The notes: generated by a model from the letters alone, not told the origin. Shown: positions 22,802 through 32,474, counted from the stretch's first letter. The stretch is 41,626 bases of DNA from an uncultured candidate division WPS-2 bacterium (GCA_937927945.1 CALEYW010000073.1:1-41626); one strand, 5' to 3'. A program made the numbers and translations.

Positions 22802-24916
22802 ATGGCCGATCTCGTCAAGAGCCAGGACCTCGGCGAGGGGATCCGGCTGATCACCCTCGACAACGCACCCGTCAACGCGCTCTCGTTCGCGCTCTCGGCG
22901 GAACTTTTCGCCGCAGTCGAAGCGGCCGAAGCCGATGCCGCCGTCACGACGGTGATCTTCACCGGCGCGAACGGCTTCTTCAGCGGCGGCGCCGACGTCA
23001 ACGACCTCAACAACCTCAAAGCGGCGCCCGCTCCGGGAACCAAGTCGATCCGCGACGTGCTCAACGCGATGGAACGCGGAGCGAAGACCTACGTCGCGGC
23101 GATCGACGGCAACGCGCTGGGCGGCGGCTTCGAGCTCGCGCTGGCGTCCGACTATCGCGTCGCGACGGCGAAGTCGCGGGTCGGCTTGCCCGAGATCAAG
23201 CTGGGCCTGCTGCCCGGCGCCGGCGGAACGCAGCGCCTGCCGCGCCTCATCGGCGCGCAAGGCGCGCTGCAGCTCATGCTCAAGGGCGACATGGTCAAGG
23301 CGCCCGACGCCAAGACGCAAGGCCTGCTCGACGAAGTCGTGGACAACGATGTCGTCGACGCTGCCAAAGCGTTCGCGGGCAAGCCGCGGCGCCGCATCGC
23401 GCAGCGCCAAGCCGAACTCGGCGTCAAGGGGCTCGGCCTCTTCGCGACCCCGTTCGTCGTCGCGCAGGCCCACAAGATGGTCCCGCCCGAGGAGAACGGC
23501 GGGTTCGCCGCCCACAAGCTGATCGACGCGGTGCAGGCCGCCATCGAGCTGCCGTTCGAACGCGGCAGCGCGCGCGAGCTGCGGCTGTTCACCGAGCTCC
23601 TGCTCTCGGCGCCGTCGGCCGCGCTGCGCCACGTCTTCTTCGCCGAGCGCGAGCTCTCGAAGATCCCCGGGCTGCCGAAAACCGAACCGCTCGAGATCAA
23701 GAAGGCCGCCGTCATCGGCGGCGGCACGATGGGCACCGGCATCGCGATCACCTTCGCCGAGGCCGGCATCCCGGTCGTCGTCGTCGAGACGAAGTCGGAA
23801 GCCGTCGACAAAGCGCGCGAGACCGTCTTCGGGATGTTCAAGTATCAGGTCGACAAGGGCCGCCTCTCCCAAGAGGATGCCTGGAAGCGCGCCAACGCGA
23901 TCACCTTCGAGGAGTCGTTCGACGACCTCGGCGACGTCGACATCGTCGTCGAAGCCGTGTTCGAATCGATGCCGGTGAAGAAAGACGTCTTCGGCAAGCT
24001 CGACAAGCTGACGAAGCCCGAGTGCATCCTGGCCTCGAACACCTCGACCCTCGACATCGACGAGATCGCGTCGTCGACGCAGCGGCCCGACAAAGTTGTC
24101 GGCCTCCATTTCTTCGCGCCGGCGAACATCATGAAGCTGCTCGAGATCGTGCGCGGCAAGGAGACCTCGCCGCAGACGCTCACCACCGGCATCGCGCTGG
24201 GTAAGAAACTGCGCAAGGTCGGCGTCGTCTCGGGCAACGCGTTCGGCTTCATCGGCAACCGCATGCTCTTCGATTACGAAGCGCAGGCGGTGCACCTCGC
24301 GGAAGAGGGCGTTCCGCTCTCGCGCATCGACAAGGTCATCAAGACCACGTTCGGGATGGCGATGGGACCGTTCGCGGTCGCCGACCTCTCCGGACTCGAC
24401 GTCTACAACTTCATCTCGCAGTCGGAGGGCGGCGCGCCGCTCGGCCGCGTCCCGATCATCGCCAAGCTGGTCGAAGCGGGACGCCTCGGGCAGAAGACGA
24501 TGAAGGGGTTCTTCGACTACAACAAGTCGGTCGGCAAGGGTCGCGAACCGATCCCCTCGCCCGAGGTCGAAGCGCTGATCCGCGAATTGGCCGTCAAAGC
24601 CGGCGTTCCGCAGCGCAACGACGTCACCGACGAAGAGATCATCGCGCGCTGCATCTATCCGCTCGTCAACACCGGTGCCGAGCTGCTGCGCAAGGAGATC
24701 GCTCTGCGGCCCGGCGACATCGACCTGGTCTGGATCTACGGCTACGGTTTCCCGCCGCATCACGGCGGACCGATGTGGTACGCCGACGAGATCGGCGTGA
24801 AGAACGTCGTCGCGGCGATGGAGCGTTTCGGCTGGACGCCCGATCCGATGCTGGTCGAGATCGCGCGCAGCGCCGGCACCATCGCAAACTATTCCAAGGA
24901 GTTGGCACATGCCTGA
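22802..24916 (+). CDS. Bifunctional enoyl-CoA hydratase/3-hydroxyacyl-CoA dehydrogenase
   Basis: A 704-aa FadB/FadJ-type protein. Hydratase: SGGADVNDL, E111 (GGGFELALASDYRVA) and E131 (LPEIKLGLLPGAGGTQRL). Dehydrogenase: NAD motif VIGGGTMGTG (304-313), SNTSTL (412-417), H436 (GLHFFAPANIM) and E448. The C-terminal FGMAMGPFAVADLSGLDV is typical. The ATG at 22802 is 2 bases after the fadE stop; the open frame upstream lies inside fadE and is not used. It carries out the middle two steps of the beta-oxidation cycle. Confidence 0.95.
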   Translation: MADLVKSQDLGEGIRLITLDNAPVNALSFALSAELFAAVEAAEADAAVTTVIFTGANGFFSGGADVNDLNNLKAAPAPGTKSIRDVLNAMERGAKTYVAAIDGNALGGGFELALASDYRVATAKSRVGLPEIKLGLLPGAGGTQRLPRLIGAQGALQLMLKGDMVKAPDAKTQGLLDEVVDNDVVDAAKAFAGKPRRRIAQRQAELGVKGLGLFATPFVVAQAHKMVPPEENGGFAAHKLIDAVQAAIELPFERGSARELRLFTELLLSAPSAALRHVFFAERELSKIPGLPKTEPLEIKKAAVIGGGTMGTGIAITFAEAGIPVVVVETKSEAVDKARETVFGMFKYQVDKGRLSQEDAWKRANAITFEESFDDLGDVDIVVEAVFESMPVKKDVFGKLDKLTKPECILASNTSTLDIDEIASSTQRPDKVVGLHFFAPANIMKLLEIVRGKETSPQTLTTGIALGKKLRKVGVVSGNAFGFIGNRMLFDYEAQAVHLAEEGVPLSRIDKVIKTTFGMAMGPFAVADLSGLDVYNFISQSEGGAPLGRVPIIAKLVEAGRLGQKTMKGFFDYNKSVGKGREPIPSPEVEALIRELAVKAGVPQRNDVTDEEIIARCIYPLVNTGAELLRKEIALRPGDIDLVWIYGYGFPPHHGGPMWYADEIGVKNVVAAMERFGWTPDPMLVEIARSAGTIANYSKELAHA

Positions 24917-26090
24917 GGCGGCGATCGTCTCGGCCGCGCGCACGCCCATCGGTAAGGCGTTCCGCGGCGCATTCAATCAAACGCACGGTGCGACGCTGGC
25001 GGGACACGTCATCGAGCACGCGGTCAAGCGCGCCGGCATCGATCCGGCCGAGGTCGAGGACGTCGTGCTCGGCACCGGCTTGCCCGAAGGCGCGACCGGA
25101 CACAACATCGGGCGCGTCTCGGCCCTGCGCGCCGGCCTGCCGCTGCGCACGGCGGGGACGACGATCAACCGCTACTGCGCCTCCGGGCTGCAGGCGATCT
25201 CGACGGCGTCGCATCGCGTCATCGTCGACGGCGCCAAGGTGATGGTCGCCGGCGGCGTCGAGTCGATCTCGCTGGTGCAGAACGAGCTCAACATGAAGAG
25301 CTTCAGCGAAGAGTGGATCATGCGGCACGACCCCGACATCTACATGCCGATGCTCCAAACCGCCGACAACGTCGCGAAACACTACAAGATCTCGCGCGAG
25401 GCGCAGGACGAGTACTCGCTGCAGTCGCAGCAGCGGGTCGCGGCCGCGCAAACCGCCGGGCGGTTCGACGCGGAGATCGTTCCGCTGCCGGCCTGGAAGT
25501 ACAACGAGGACAAGAACACCGGTCACGTGACCGAAGAGCTCGTGACGCTCACGAAGGACGAAGGCAATCGTCCCGACACGACCCTCGAGGGACTGGCGTC
25601 GCTCAAAGGCGTGCTGGACAAGAACTCATCGATCACCGCCGGGAACTCATCGCAGCTCTCCGACGGCGCGGCCGCGGTCGTCATCATGGACGCCGGCGAG
25701 GCCCGCAATCGAGGCATCCAGCCGTTGGGCTTCTATCGCGGCATGGTCGTCGCGGGCTGCGATCCGGGCGAGATGGGGATCGGTCCCGTGTTCGCGGTCC
25801 CGGAACTCCTCAAGCGCCACGGCCTCAAGATCGACGACATCGGCCTGTGGGAGCTCAACGAAGCGTTCGCGGTGCAGGCACTGTACTGCCGCGACAAGCT
25901 GGGCATCTCCAACGATCGCTTCAACGTCGACGGCGGGGCGATCTCGATCGGCCATCCGTACGGCGTGAGCGGCGCTCGCATGGTCATGCACGCGCTGATC
26001 GAAGGCAAACGCAAAGGCGTCAAGCACGTCGTCATCACGATGTGCGTCGGCGGCGGAATGGGCGCGGCGGGACTCTTCGAAGTCGCCTGA
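24909..26090 (+). CDS. fadA: Acetyl-CoA acyltransferase (thiolase)
   Basis: A 393-aa thiolase that cleaves 3-ketoacyl-CoA. Nucleophile C90 (NRYCASGLQ), H349 (GHPYG) and C379 (CVGGGMG) are all present. The length is standard. The ATG overlaps the hydratase/dehydrogenase stop by 8 bp, which indicates tight coupling as in known fadBA pairs. It completes the pathway downstream of padR. Confidence 0.95.
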   Translation: MPEAAIVSAARTPIGKAFRGAFNQTHGATLAGHVIEHAVKRAGIDPAEVEDVVLGTGLPEGATGHNIGRVSALRAGLPLRTAGTTINRYCASGLQAISTASHRVIVDGAKVMVAGGVESISLVQNELNMKSFSEEWIMRHDPDIYMPMLQTADNVAKHYKISREAQDEYSLQSQQRVAAAQTAGRFDAEIVPLPAWKYNEDKNTGHVTEELVTLTKDEGNRPDTTLEGLASLKGVLDKNSSITAGNSSQLSDGAAAVVIMDAGEARNRGIQPLGFYRGMVVAGCDPGEMGIGPVFAVPELLKRHGLKIDDIGLWELNEAFAVQALYCRDKLGISNDRFNVDGGAISIGHPYGVSGARMVMHALIEGKRKGVKHVVITMCVGGGMGAAGLFEVA

Positions 26091-26097
26091 CGCGAAA

Positions 26098-26116
26098 GCG
26101 TCGCGAACGCGTTTTT
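26098..26116 (+). terminator. Weak intrinsic terminator after the fad operon
   Basis: GCGT-CGCGA-ACGC followed by G-TTTTT gives a 4-bp stem and a five-T run just after the thiolase stop. The T-run overlaps the convergent kinase gene's stop codon. The stem is short, so efficiency is uncertain. Confidence 0.4.
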
Positions 26117-26636
26117 AGCCGGCGCGCCCCAGCGCGCGATGGACCGGCAGCTCGACGAGCACGCGCGCACCGAAACCGGGGATCGAGTCGACCTCGACGC
26201 GCCGCGCGAGCGCCTGGATGAGGAAGAGTCCGCGGCCGTTCGTTGCGGTGCCGTCGGGGACGGGACGCAGTGACGGGATGCCGGGTCCTCGGTCGGCGAT
26301 CACGAGGATCGCGCTCTGGCCCTCCCATGAGACGTGGATGCCGACCGCTCCCGGCGCGTGCTGGATCACGTTCGCGACCAGCTCGCCGACGATCGTCTCC
26401 ACGCCGTCGAGATCGGAGGTTCCGTCCGCGTCCGTGGCCAGGAATGCGCGAATCGCCGAGCGTGCGCGGGTCGCTTCCCACGCATCCGTCGCGACCATCG
26501 ACCACTCGGTTGGTGCGGTCACTGCCGGGATCCCCTTAATCTGTCGGATGAATACATCATGCCCGTTTCGGTACGCATTCGTACCAGGTCCGCCAACCTC
26601 TAGGAGCGCTCGCATAATGAACAAGGACCGTCGCAT
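26115..26636 (-). CDS. RsbW-like anti-sigma factor kinase
   Basis: A 173-aa GHKL ATPase: N-box ELVANVIQHA, G1 DRGPGIPS, G2 GRGLFLIQAL and a final VLVELP. It has a ~45-residue N-terminal extension. Such proteins phosphorylate an antagonist or bind a sigma factor. No RsbV-like antagonist or sigma gene is adjacent, so its partner is elsewhere; it could pair with the SpoIIE/HATPase protein 15 kb away. GGAG 5 bases before the ATG at 26636 supports the start, though ATGs at 26615 and 26498 are possible. Confidence 0.82.
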   Translation of the reverse strand: MRRSLFIMRALLEVGGPGTNAYRNGHDVFIRQIKGIPAVTAPTEWSMVATDAWEATRARSAIRAFLATDADGTSDLDGVETIVGELVANVIQHAPGAVGIHVSWEGQSAILVIADRGPGIPSLRPVPDGTATNGRGLFLIQALARRVEVDSIPGFGARVLVELPVHRALGRAG

Positions 26637-26733
26637 CCATGCTCCGGCCCTTGTTCCTGCGTCCCTTATTGGTGTCGTCTTCGAAGGATCATTGCATGAG
26701 GCTGCGCGTACGAAACCGTACGATCCAAGTCAG

Positions 26734-28389
26734 CTAGCCTTCGCTCTGCGCGAATAGACCGTCGTAGCGCGCGCGCAAATCCCGTTTGAGGAACTTGCCG
26801 ACCCCGGTGCGCGGAATCGCTTCGATGAAGATGATGCGGTCGGGCGTCTGCCATTTCGCGAGGCGTTCGAGCATCCAGTCGCGGATCGCGACCTCGTCGG
26901 CTTCAAATCCCTCGCGCATCACGACAGCGGCGACCGGTCGCTCCTGCCATTTCGGGTGTGCGATGCCGAAGACGGCGGCTTCTTTGACGCCGGGATGTCC
27001 CATCAGCAGGTTCTCCACCTCGACCGAGGAGATCCACTCACCGCCCGACTTGATGAAATCCTTGACGCGGTCGACGATCTCCATGTAGCCGTACTCGTCG
27101 ACCGTGCAGACGTCGCCGGTGTGGAACCAGCCGTCCGCCTCGAACCCGGCTGCGGTCGCCGAATCGTTGTTATAGTACTGACGCGCGACGGCGTAGCCGC
27201 GAACCAGCAGCTCGCCGCGCGACTTCCCGTCGCGCGGAACCTCGTTACCCGCATCGTCGACGAGTTTCCATGCGACGATCGGCGAGAAGCGCCCCTGCTT
27301 GTAGCGTTCCCGGCGCTGCAGTTCGGGGTTCCCATCGAGCAGCGACGTGTCGGTGCACACGGTGCCGATCGGCGACATCTCGGTCATGCCCCACGCGTGG
27401 ACGGCGCGGATTCCCAGCGACTCGAGATCGTCCAGCAGCGAGTGCGGCATCGCCGAGCCGCCGATGACGACGCGCTCGAGGTGCGGCAGCGTCTTCCCTT
27501 GCGCGCGCAGCACGTCGCGGACGGCCATCCACACCGTCGGCACGCCGGCCGACATCGTCACCTTCTCCGCTTCGCAGAGCTCGATCACGCCGGCGGGGTC
27601 GAGGCGCTCCATCGGCATGATGAAGTCGGCCCCGACCATGAGCGCGACAAACGGAATTCCCCAGCCGTTGACGTGGAAGAGCGGGACGATCGGCAGGATG
27701 CGGTCGTGCTCGGTGACGGCGAGCGCGTCGGCGAGTCCCGCCGCTAGCGCGTGCAGGAACGTCGAGCGATGCGAGTACAGCACGCCTTTCGGATCGCCGG
27801 TCGTCGCCGAGGTGTAGCAGAGAATCGCCGCCGAGCGCTCGTCGAGCTCCGGCCAGTCGTAGGTCTCCGGCTCGCCCGCAAGCAGCGTCTCGTAATCGTG
27901 CGCACCCTCGATCGTCTCCTCGCAAGCGCCCATCACGACGAACGTGCGCTTGACGTGCGGCTGCAGCGCGATCGCGCCCTTCACCGCCTTGACGAGAGAG
28001 CCATCGAGAAAGACCGCGCTGTCACCGGCATGATCGAACACGAAGGCGATCTGGTCGGCGAACAGGCGAATGTTGACCGTGTGCAGCACCGCGCCGATCA
28101 TCGGCACGGCGAAGTACAGCTCGAGATGGCGATTTCCGTTCCACGCGAACGACGCGACGCGGTCGCCCGGCCCGATGCCGAGCTTCCGCAATGCGTGTGC
28201 CAATTTCGCAACCCGCCCTCCGAACGCCGCATAGCTCAGGCGGACGATCGCGTTGCCGTCACGCGAGACGATCTGCTTGCGCGGATGCGCGCTCATCGCG
28301 TGCTCGAAGATGTACTTGATCGCCAACGGCTGATCCGACATCGTCGACGGCATCGGCATGCGCAGGGCTGAGGAGGGAATGGTTGCCAT
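26734..28389 (-). CDS. Medium-chain-type acyl-CoA synthetase (AMP-binding)
   Basis: A 551-aa AMP-forming ligase. P-loop YTSATTGDPKGV is at 192-203 (SATTG, a common variant of SGTTG), followed by HAWGMTEMSP, GWFHTGD, VDRVKDFIKSGGEWIS and the C-terminal catalytic Lys context RTGVGKFLKRDL. It resembles medium-chain or DmdB-like acyl-CoA ligases. It stands alone on the minus strand after the kinase. It could feed acyl-CoA to the fad operon. Confidence 0.93.
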   Translation of the reverse strand: MATIPSSALRMPMPSTMSDQPLAIKYIFEHAMSAHPRKQIVSRDGNAIVRLSYAAFGGRVAKLAHALRKLGIGPGDRVASFAWNGNRHLELYFAVPMIGAVLHTVNIRLFADQIAFVFDHAGDSAVFLDGSLVKAVKGAIALQPHVKRTFVVMGACEETIEGAHDYETLLAGEPETYDWPELDERSAAILCYTSATTGDPKGVLYSHRSTFLHALAAGLADALAVTEHDRILPIVPLFHVNGWGIPFVALMVGADFIMPMERLDPAGVIELCEAEKVTMSAGVPTVWMAVRDVLRAQGKTLPHLERVVIGGSAMPHSLLDDLESLGIRAVHAWGMTEMSPIGTVCTDTSLLDGNPELQRRERYKQGRFSPIVAWKLVDDAGNEVPRDGKSRGELLVRGYAVARQYYNNDSATAAGFEADGWFHTGDVCTVDEYGYMEIVDRVKDFIKSGGEWISSVEVENLLMGHPGVKEAAVFGIAHPKWQERPVAAVVMREGFEADEVAIRDWMLERLAKWQTPDRIIFIEAIPRTGVGKFLKRDLRARYDGLFAQSEG

Positions 28390-28446
28390 GGGGGCCTCCG
28401 ATTCGCCGAAGATGGTTCTTCGCCCTCACCGCGCGAACGCGCACCG

Positions 28447-29292
28447 CTAGGGCATCAGCGACCGCAACGCCTCGTGAAGCGTTGGATGTCGGAACGTGTA
28501 GCCCGCCGAGCGCGTGGCATCGGGAAGGACGCGCTGTCCCTCGGTGATGACATACGCCCCTTCGCCCAGCAGCAGCGCCGCGCCGAACGCCGGCAGCGGG
28601 ATGAGGGCGGGCCGGCCGACGGCGCCGGCGAGCGCGCGCGTGAACTCACGGTTGGTCACGGGATTCGGCGCGGTGGCGTTGAGGACGCCGGCTGCGCCGT
28701 CGATCGCCAACAGGTAGATGCCGATCTGGTCCTCGAGGTGGATCCAGGAATACCACTGGCGGCCGCCGGCGACGACGCCGCCCAGACCCAGCCGGAAAAC
28801 CGGCAGCAACTTGCCGAGCACGCCACCGCCCTTCGCGAGCACGAGGCCCGTGCGGACTTTCGCCACCCGCAAGCCGAGCGTCGCGCCGGCTGCATCGGCC
28901 TGCGCCTCCCACGCGACGCACAAGCGGGCGAGGAAGTCGTCGCCCGGTCGCGCCGTCTCGGTGAACGTCGCGGTCCGGCTGGTGCCGTAGTAGCCGATCG
29001 CCGAGGCGCTGACGTAGGCAGAGGGTCGCTCGGCAATTCCGGCGAGGGCGGCGAGGTATGCGCGCGGCGCGTCGACCCGCGACGTCCACATCGCCTCCTT
29101 CGCCGCGGAGGTCCAACGGACGGCGACCGGCGCGCCGGCCAGGTTCACCACCACGTCGCTGCCCTCGCTGGCGGCCGCAGCCCGGGCCGGGTCGCGCAGA
29201 CTGGCCTGCACGACCTCGTCGCCCCGCGCCCGCAGCGCGGCGTCGAGGTGCCCACCGATGAAGCCGGTCGCTCCGAGAATCGTTACGCGCAT
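28447..29292 (-). CDS. TIGR01777-type NAD(P)-dependent epimerase
   Basis: A 281-aa extended SDR-like protein of the YfcH/TIGR01777 group. ILGATGFIGGHL (about 5-16) binds nucleotide; NLAGAPVAVRWT, SASAIGYYG and a W-x-WIHLEDQ-like region (YSWIHLEDQIG) are characteristic. The function in the family is unsettled. The ATG at 29292 has GGAGG 10 bases upstream. The start overlaps the 5' end of the divergent acyltransferase frame by up to 35 bp. Confidence 0.88.
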   Translation of the reverse strand: MRVTILGATGFIGGHLDAALRARGDEVVQASLRDPARAAAASEGSDVVVNLAGAPVAVRWTSAAKEAMWTSRVDAPRAYLAALAGIAERPSAYVSASAIGYYGTSRTATFTETARPGDDFLARLCVAWEAQADAAGATLGLRVAKVRTGLVLAKGGGVLGKLLPVFRLGLGGVVAGGRQWYSWIHLEDQIGIYLLAIDGAAGVLNATAPNPVTNREFTRALAGAVGRPALIPLPAFGAALLLGEGAYVITEGQRVLPDATRSAGYTFRHPTLHEALRSLMP

Positions 29293-30385
29293 CGTCGTCG
29301 AACCTCCGGAGGTGCTCGGAAACATTCAGGCGCTGCGAGCCGTCGCGGCCCTGATGGTCGTGGTCGTCCACGCGTACGCGGTCGAGTCGACCTACCTGCC
29401 GGGACGACCGTGGACCACGCCGTTCCACGTCCTGGGAACGTACGGGGTCGACCTCTTCTTCGTGATCAGCGGCACCGTGATGGTCGCGACGACGGCCGGC
29501 TGGTTCGGTACGCCCGGCGCGTCCCGCCGGTTTCTCACCCGCCGCGCGACCCGCATCTATCCGCCGTACTGGATCGTGACCGCCCTCGTGCTGGTGGCGT
29601 TTCTGGTCGTACCCGGGGCGACCGGCGCGCATCGCAGCGTCGCGCCGGACGTCCTCGCGTCGTTTCTGGCGGTGCCGCAGGCGGGCGAGCCGCTGCTCGT
29701 GGTGGGGTGGACGCTCAGCTACGAGCTGATCTTCTACGCGATCTTCGGGCTCGCGCTGCGTTTCCAAGGGCGGTATCTGCCGCTCGTCACCGCGCTGTGG
29801 ATGACGGCGGTCATCGCGATCGGCGCGTTGGGTCCGCACGCGAACCCGTGGGTGCGCGTGCTCGGCAGCCCGCTCAACCTCGAGTTCGTGCTCGGCATGG
29901 CGATCGGCATGGCCGTCGTGTCCGGCGCGTGCGTCGGAGCGCGGATCGCGTTCGCGCTGGGCGTTGCGGGCGCGATCGGCGTGTGCGTCGCGACGGCGTA
30001 CAGCGGCCGCGAGTTCCTGGAGATCGCGTGGTGGCGGCCGTTCGCGGTCGGCGTGCCGATGGCGCTGGTCGTGTACGGCGCACTCGGCCTCGAGGGCGAG
30101 GGCCTGCTGGCGCCGCGCTGGCTGCGCGCGCAAGGTGACGCCAGCTACGCGCTCTACCTCTGGCACGTTCCCGTCATCGGTGCGATCGGGCTGGCGCTGC
30201 ACGGGATCCATCTGCACGGTGCGCCGGCGCGCATCACGATCATCGCGGGCGGATACGCGCTCGCGATCGCGGCCTCGTTCGTTGCGTACCACGCGATCGA
30301 GCGGCCGATGCTGCGCCTCGCGCGCCGCTACTTGCCGAGCGCGTCGAGCAGCACCGGGCGCAGGGCGGCAGCCCAGACGCCGTAG
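29258..30385 (+). CDS. OafA-type membrane acyltransferase
   Basis: A 375-aa Acyltransferase_3 protein that O-acylates sugars or lipids at the membrane. The opening IQALRAVAALMVVVVHAY carries the conserved first helix and His, then VDLFFVISGTVMV, RRATRIYPPYW and ~10 hydrophobic segments. The ATG at 29258 has GAGGTG 7 bases upstream; a GTG at 29312 would remove the divergent overlap but lacks spacing for an SD. The 3' end overlaps the convergent SGNH gene by 58 bp. Cell-envelope modification is likely. Confidence 0.9.
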   Translation: MKPVAPRIVTRIVVEPPEVLGNIQALRAVAALMVVVVHAYAVESTYLPGRPWTTPFHVLGTYGVDLFFVISGTVMVATTAGWFGTPGASRRFLTRRATRIYPPYWIVTALVLVAFLVVPGATGAHRSVAPDVLASFLAVPQAGEPLLVVGWTLSYELIFYAIFGLALRFQGRYLPLVTALWMTAVIAIGALGPHANPWVRVLGSPLNLEFVLGMAIGMAVVSGACVGARIAFALGVAGAIGVCVATAYSGREFLEIAWWRPFAVGVPMALVVYGALGLEGEGLLAPRWLRAQGDASYALYLWHVPVIGAIGLALHGIHLHGAPARITIIAGGYALAIAASFVAYHAIERPMLRLARRYLPSASSSTGRRAAAQTP

Positions 30386-31014
30386 CCCGCCGCCGAGGGA
30401 TGCAGCTGGTCCGGCATCAGCGCCGGGTCGATGCTCCCCGAGCCGTCGAGAAAGCCCGCGCCGGCGTCGAGCCAGCGAACGTGCGGGCCGTCGGCGAGAC
30501 CTTCGAGGCGCGCGTTGACGTCGGTCGCCGCGGCGCGGATGGGATCGTCGGCCGGTCCGCGCGGCAGGATCGCGTTGAGCACGACGATCGCGTCCGGCAA
30601 TTTCTCGCGCACGGTCTGGACGATCGCGGCGACGCCGCGCGCGATGTTCTCGGGCGTCGACGAGGCGAGGTTGTTCGTGCCGATCATCAGCACCACGACG
30701 CGGGCGTTCGTTCCGTCGAGCTCGCCGTGCTGCGCGCGCCACAACACGAATTGGGTGCGGTCGCCCTCGATGCCGAAGTTCGCGACGCTGCCCAGCGGTT
30801 CGATCTCGCGCTGCCAGACATCGACGCCGCGATTCGAAAAGTATGCGGTGATCGAATCGCCGAGGAACAGCACGTCGAGGGGACCCGCCTGGGCCCGCGC
30901 GACGAATTGCTCGTGACGCGCGAGCCACGCCGCCTGCGACCACGGGCGCGCGGCGGCGATCCACGCCCCGGCCTGCGGCGCGGGCGAGACGACCGCTGGT
31001 GGAGTCGGCTGCAT
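30328..31014 (-). CDS. SGNH/GDSL esterase
   Basis: A 228-aa SGNH hydrolase. Block I FLGDSIT gives S54, GIEGD gives the glycine block (81-85), GTNN holds N114, and DQLHP holds D202 and H205. It likely removes acetyl or acyl groups from carbohydrate or lipid. No clear signal peptide is seen. It lies convergent with the acyltransferase and 10 bases from pepP, suggesting an acylation/deacylation neighbourhood. Confidence 0.9.
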   Translation of the reverse strand: MQPTPPAVVSPAPQAGAWIAAARPWSQAAWLARHEQFVARAQAGPLDVLFLGDSITAYFSNRGVDVWQREIEPLGSVANFGIEGDRTQFVLWRAQHGELDGTNARVVVLMIGTNNLASSTPENIARGVAAIVQTVREKLPDAIVVLNAILPRGPADDPIRAAATDVNARLEGLADGPHVRWLDAGAGFLDGSGSIDPALMPDQLHPSAAGYGVWAAALRPVLLDALGK

Positions 31015-31024
31015 CGAATCGCGC

Positions 31025-32344
31025 CTAACGGGCCGGTGCGAAGGCGTCGGCGCCGACCAGCGCTTCGATCTCGTCGATTTCCTTGGGAATATCCGGCGTG
31101 AGGTTCAGCGGACCGCCGAACGAGCAGAGGATGTCGTCTTCGATGCGCACGCCGATGCCTTTGAAGCGCTCGTCGCAATCGAGATCTCGCGCAACGTACA
31201 AACCGGGCTCGACGGTCACCACCATGCCGGCCTCGAGCGGGCGCCACGTTTCGCCGTCGGCCAGTTTGTACGAGCCGACGTCGTGCACGTCGAGGCCGAT
31301 CCAATGCCCGGTTCCGTGCATGTAGAACGGCTTGTAGGCTTCCTGCTCGATCAGACCGTCGACGTCGCCGTTCAGCAATCCGAGATCGACCAGCCCCGCG
31401 GTGAGCACGTGCAACGCCGCGAAGTGCGCTTCGCGCACGTGCGCGCCCGGCCGCACTTGTGCGATCGCGGCCTTCTGCGCGGCGAGCACGATCTCGTATA
31501 CGGCCCGCTGTTCCGCGCTGAAGCGCCCGTTCACCGGCCACGTGCGGGTGACGTCGGAGGCGTAACAATCGAGTTCTGCGGCGGAGTCGATCAGGACCAA
31601 ATCGCCGTCGCGCAACTGCTCGCGATTGGTGTTGTAGTGGAGGATCGTCGCGTTGTCGCCGCCCGCGACGATCGAGGGATAGGCGACGTCCTGCGCGCCG
31701 TGCGCACGATACGCGTATTCGATCGCGGCCTCGAGCTGATATTCGTAGAGGCCCGCCCGCGTCGCGCGCATGCCGGCGATGTGGCCCAGGCGCGTGATCT
31801 CGCCCGCACGGCGCATCGCTTCGATCTCGCCGTCGTCTTTGATCATGCGGAGCTCGTGCAGGATCACGCCCGGGTCCACGATCGTATCGGGAGCGATGCC
31901 GCTGCGCCGAGTGCGGCTGCGCGCGTCGTCGAGCGCCGCGAACACGGTGCGATCGAAGCGTTCGTTCGCGCCGACCCGGACGTAGGCGCGGCGCGTTCCC
32001 GTCATCAGCTCGCCCAGCTTCGCCGGCAGTTCGCCGATCGGATACGCCGCATCGACGGCGAGCGCCGCGGGCGCGGCTTCGACGCCGAGCCGCCGGCCGT
32101 TCCACGTCTCGAGAGCGCGGTCGCTCGGCCGCAGGAACAGCGTGACCTTCTCGGGCCGCGAGGGCGCGAGGACGAGCACCGCCTCCGGCTCGGTGAACCC
32201 GGTGAGATAATACAGATCCGAGCTTTGGCGGAACTCGTATTCGGTGTCGTTGTTGCGCAGCGCGTGCTCTGCCGCCGGGACGATCATGACGCCGTCGCCG
32301 AGCTGCTCCAACACCGCCGCGCGCCGCTTGGCGAACGCGCTCAT
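31025..32344 (-). CDS. pepP: Xaa-Pro aminopeptidase (PepP/M24B)
   Basis: A 439-aa metalloprotease releasing N-terminal residues before Pro. Metal ligands D253, D264, H347 (HGTGHW), E379 (VEPGLY) and E402 are intact, and the N-terminal YEFRQSSDLYYLTGF is typical of PepP. Unusually, no Shine-Dalgarno precedes the ATG (the leader reads CCTCCCC), and two stable hairpins lie upstream, so translation may use another route or be regulated. Confidence 0.94.
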   Translation of the reverse strand: MSAFAKRRAAVLEQLGDGVMIVPAAEHALRNNDTEYEFRQSSDLYYLTGFTEPEAVLVLAPSRPEKVTLFLRPSDRALETWNGRRLGVEAAPAALAVDAAYPIGELPAKLGELMTGTRRAYVRVGANERFDRTVFAALDDARSRTRRSGIAPDTIVDPGVILHELRMIKDDGEIEAMRRAGEITRLGHIAGMRATRAGLYEYQLEAAIEYAYRAHGAQDVAYPSIVAGGDNATILHYNTNREQLRDGDLVLIDSAAELDCYASDVTRTWPVNGRFSAEQRAVYEIVLAAQKAAIAQVRPGAHVREAHFAALHVLTAGLVDLGLLNGDVDGLIEQEAYKPFYMHGTGHWIGLDVHDVGSYKLADGETWRPLEAGMVVTVEPGLYVARDLDCDERFKGIGVRIEDDILCSFGGPLNLTPDIPKEIDEIEALVGADAFAPAR

Positions 32345-32352
32345 GGGGAGGA

Positions 32353-32445
32353 CGCTTCAGGAAGCGGAGGCTCCGCCCTTCCGAAGCGACCGGGGCGGGC
32401 GCACCGCAACTCCGTTCGGGGCACGCGGCCGAGTGGAGTTGCGGT
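32353..32445. repeat. Two hairpins between ysnF-like and pepP genes
   Basis: CGCTTC-A-GGAA-GCGGAG-G-CTCCGC-CC-TTCC-GAAGCG (32353-32388) is a 16-bp stem with small bulges ending 8 bases before the pepP start. ACCGCAACTCC (32403-32413) and GGAGTTGCGGT (32435-32445) form a perfect 11-bp stem. Neither has a T-run. They may end the upstream transcript or shape the pepP leader. Confidence 0.55.
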
Positions 32446-32474
32446 CGGCCGCGGCCCCAGAAGATTGCGTGATG

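Noticed and set aside
26617..26757. Plus-strand 46-codon frame after AGGAG (MNKDRRIHAPALVPASL)
   Set aside because: It lies antisense to the ends of two minus-strand genes, the SD spacing is long, and no family or promoter was seen.
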